Shown here: piece after piece, positions 62,241 to 64,000 of the stretch | How positions within the stretch are numbered: the first letter of the stretch is position 1 | How the letters are laid out: each line of letters opens with the position of its first letter | NCBI GenBank assembly: GCA_013215815.1 | Contig: JABSQP010000005.1 | Coordinates: 1 to 64,000 of the forward strand | Reading direction: 5' to 3' | DNA length: 64,000 bases | Origin: Alphaproteobacteria bacterium | GTDB lineage: Bacteria > Pseudomonadota > Alphaproteobacteria > Micavibrionales > Micavibrionaceae | Position numbers and translations under genes: made by a program | Notes under the pieces: model-generated | What the model was told of the DNA's origin: nothing | Database searches by the model: none | Seen by the model: only the letters and a program-made list of their open reading frames with translations

Positions 62241-63449
62241 ATGAATTTTCAAACACTCAATGATGTTGATGTCTCCGGTAAAGTAGTTCTGCTACGCGCG
62301 GATTTAAATGTGCCTGTAAACGATGGATGTGTCAGTGACGCAACGCGTATCAAACGCCTAAAACCAACAATTGAGATGCTGAGAGATAAAAGCGCGAAGA
62401 TTGTTATTTTATCGCACTTTGGCCGCCCTAAAGGCGAACGTAAAGATGAATTCTCCTTAGAATTTCTAACACACGAACTTGAAAAGCAATGGGATGTCAA
62501 AGTTACTTTTGCGGAAGACTGTATCGGCGACAAAGCAAGACAGGCTGTCAGTGATACGCATTCAGGTGATATTTTACTATTAGAAAACGTTCGCTTTCAT
62601 GCAGGTGAAGAAAGCAACGATCCTACCTTTGCTTCTGAACTAGCTGCACTTGGAGATGTTTTTGTCAATGACGCTTTCTCTGCCGCGCATCGCGCACATG
62701 CCTCCACAGAAGGCCTTGCGCACCTTCTCCCTTCTGTTGCAGGTCTATTAATGGAAGCAGAGCTGAATGCATTGAATGATGCATTGGAATCTCCGGAGAA
62801 ACCTGTTGCAGCCGTTGTTGGCGGTGCAAAAGTGTCAACAAAGCTAAGTGTACTCAACAATCTCGTAAAGAAGGTTGATTACTTGATCCTCGGCGGCGGC
62901 ATGGCAAATACCTTCTTGCTAGCTCAGGGAAATGAAATCGGAAAATCTTTATCAGAGCCAGACATGGTTGACACCGCTAATGAAATTTTAGAAACAGCAA
63001 AACAAAACAACTGTGAGATTGTGTTACCAAAAGATTGCGTTGTTGTTGAGGAGTTAGCACCAGGCGCTGCAGCAGACACAGCGACACTCGACAAATTTCC
63101 CGCAGATAAAAGCGCTGTTGACGTAGGAGAACAAAGTGCACAGCACGTTTCTGAATTACTTCACGGATGTAAAACATTGCTTTGGAATGGCCCGATGGGC
63201 GTTTTTGAGATTAAACCGTTTGACCGTGGAACAAATGCTGTCGCACAAACAGCTGCCGAACTAACAAACGAAGACCGTTTAGTTAGTGTTGCAGGCGGCG
63301 GAGATACCGTTGCCGCTCTTGAAAATGCAGGTGTCATTAATGACTTCACTTACATTTCAACAGCAGGCGGTGCTTTCCTTGAATGGATCGAAGGAAAAAC
63401 GCTCCCTGGCGTTGCCGCCCTGATTAAAAATCATAGTAAAGCAGCCTAA
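62241..63449 (+). CDS. pgk: Phosphoglycerate kinase
   Basis: LLRADLNVPV, LSHFGRPKG, AVVGGAKVSTKLSVL, GGGDTVAAL. Confidence 0.98.
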   Translation: MNFQTLNDVDVSGKVVLLRADLNVPVNDGCVSDATRIKRLKPTIEMLRDKSAKIVILSHFGRPKGERKDEFSLEFLTHELEKQWDVKVTFAEDCIGDKARQAVSDTHSGDILLLENVRFHAGEESNDPTFASELAALGDVFVNDAFSAAHRAHASTEGLAHLLPSVAGLLMEAELNALNDALESPEKPVAAVVGGAKVSTKLSVLNNLVKKVDYLILGGGMANTFLLAQGNEIGKSLSEPDMVDTANEILETAKQNNCEIVLPKDCVVVEELAPGAAADTATLDKFPADKSAVDVGEQSAQHVSELLHGCKTLLWNGPMGVFEIKPFDRGTNAVAQTAAELTNEDRLVSVAGGGDTVAALENAGVINDFTYISTAGGAFLEWIEGKTLPGVAALIKNHSKAA

Positions 63450-63454
63450 AACAA

Positions 63455-63480
63455 AAACCTCTCTGAAATCAGAGAGGTTT
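63455..63480. terminator. Bidirectional Rho-independent terminator between pgk and the DUF2336-like gene
   Basis: AAACCTCTCTGA-AA-TCAGAGAGGTTT perfect inverted repeat. Confidence 0.8.
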
Positions 63481-63511
63481 CTATTCATGTGGAGTTGAAT
63501 TTTTTTGAGAT

Positions 63512-64000
63512 CTAATGGCGACTCTCATTCAGAATTTCGCGCGCCATACGCTCTGTAATTTTATCATAATATTTTAGCGCCAAGCCAAGTTCATCTTTGT
63601 TGATCACACGCTCGCCGCTTGAACGGAAACGGTGTGTCAGCAAGAACATATTCACAAACTCAGGCTTTTGAATACCCATTGCCTTACAAGCAATCGCTAA
63701 ACCTTGAGCTGACTTTTGCGCAAGCATTTCACGTACAGTCTGTTCTAGCAAACCGCAATAAACTGAAAATTGTGCCACAAAAGTAATAACCTGCCCGCGG
63801 CGAAGGCCATCAATCATAACATCTGGAGTAAGGAACCCTTTCTCCATCATATTCTCTGCCATGATCATAAGATCAACTGTTGGTGTTAAGTTTGCACCTT
63901 CAGGTAAACTTGCCTGAAAAACAACATCATCGATTGCCGTATCGACTGCATCTAAGTCAACTGCAGCAAACTCGTCACGAATGAACTTCTTCAAAGCAAT
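63512..64000 (-). CDS. DUF2336-like protein, 5' end cut off by the window edge
   Basis: GLRRGQVITFVAQFSVYCGLLEQTVREMLAQKSAQGLAIACKAMGI; frame stays open to base 64000. Confidence 0.6.
   Translation of the reverse strand: MALKKFIRDEFAAVDLDAVDTAIDDVVFQASLPEGANLTPTVDLMIMAENMMEKGFLTPDVMIDGLRRGQVITFVAQFSVYCGLLEQTVREMLAQKSAQGLAIACKAMGIQKPEFVNMFLLTHRFRSSGERVINKDELGLALKYYDKITERMAREILNESRH

Noticed and set aside
1-64000. CRISPR array, tRNA/rRNA genes, transposases or prophage
   Set aside because: No periodic repeats, cloverleaf-like segments, or integrase/transposase motifs were seen; XerD is the housekeeping recombinase.

Overview
The window is a gene-dense chromosomal segment from an alphaproteobacterium. 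The placement is inferred from gene content and order: DUF4167, CobS/CobT with a DnaJ-like gene, an HIG1-domain protein, ftsE-ftsX-ydcF-plsC, chorismate mutase-hisC-tyrA, aroK-aroB-corC, DUF2336. Most of it is housekeeping: clpB, prmC/prfA, lysC, ubiG, etfBA, lysA, ftsEX, metA, secA, aroBK, xerD, accA, cobST, hisS, sufE, clpX, phr, fdxA, carD, pip, pgk. I found no rRNA, tRNA, CRISPR array, prophage or transposase. The points most worth a second look are: (1) an Mrr-type nuclease gene with an intact-looking PD-(D/E)xK core embedded between prmC and prfA; (2) a PPP-type metallophosphatase-fold protein in which almost every metal or catalytic motif is substituted (58045-58863), next to an M48 protease and a nuclease-fold protein with degraded SNase catalytic residues; (3) a small stand-alone HEIGH metalloprotease of M3-like appearance (57216-57926); (4) a TIMP/NTR-like membrane-anchored ORF translationally interlocked between cobS and cobT; (5) a tandem YgjV-like pair whose first copy is broken by one base in a T6 run; (6) an ORF at the left edge that clearly extends upstream of the tracked ATG and carries a peptidoglycan-binding-like motif; (7) 4-bp interlocked stop codons at four of twelve convergent junctions; (8) FNR/FixK-like palindromes upstream of both clpB and clpX. 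All calls come from reading the sequence and remembered family motifs. No searches were run.
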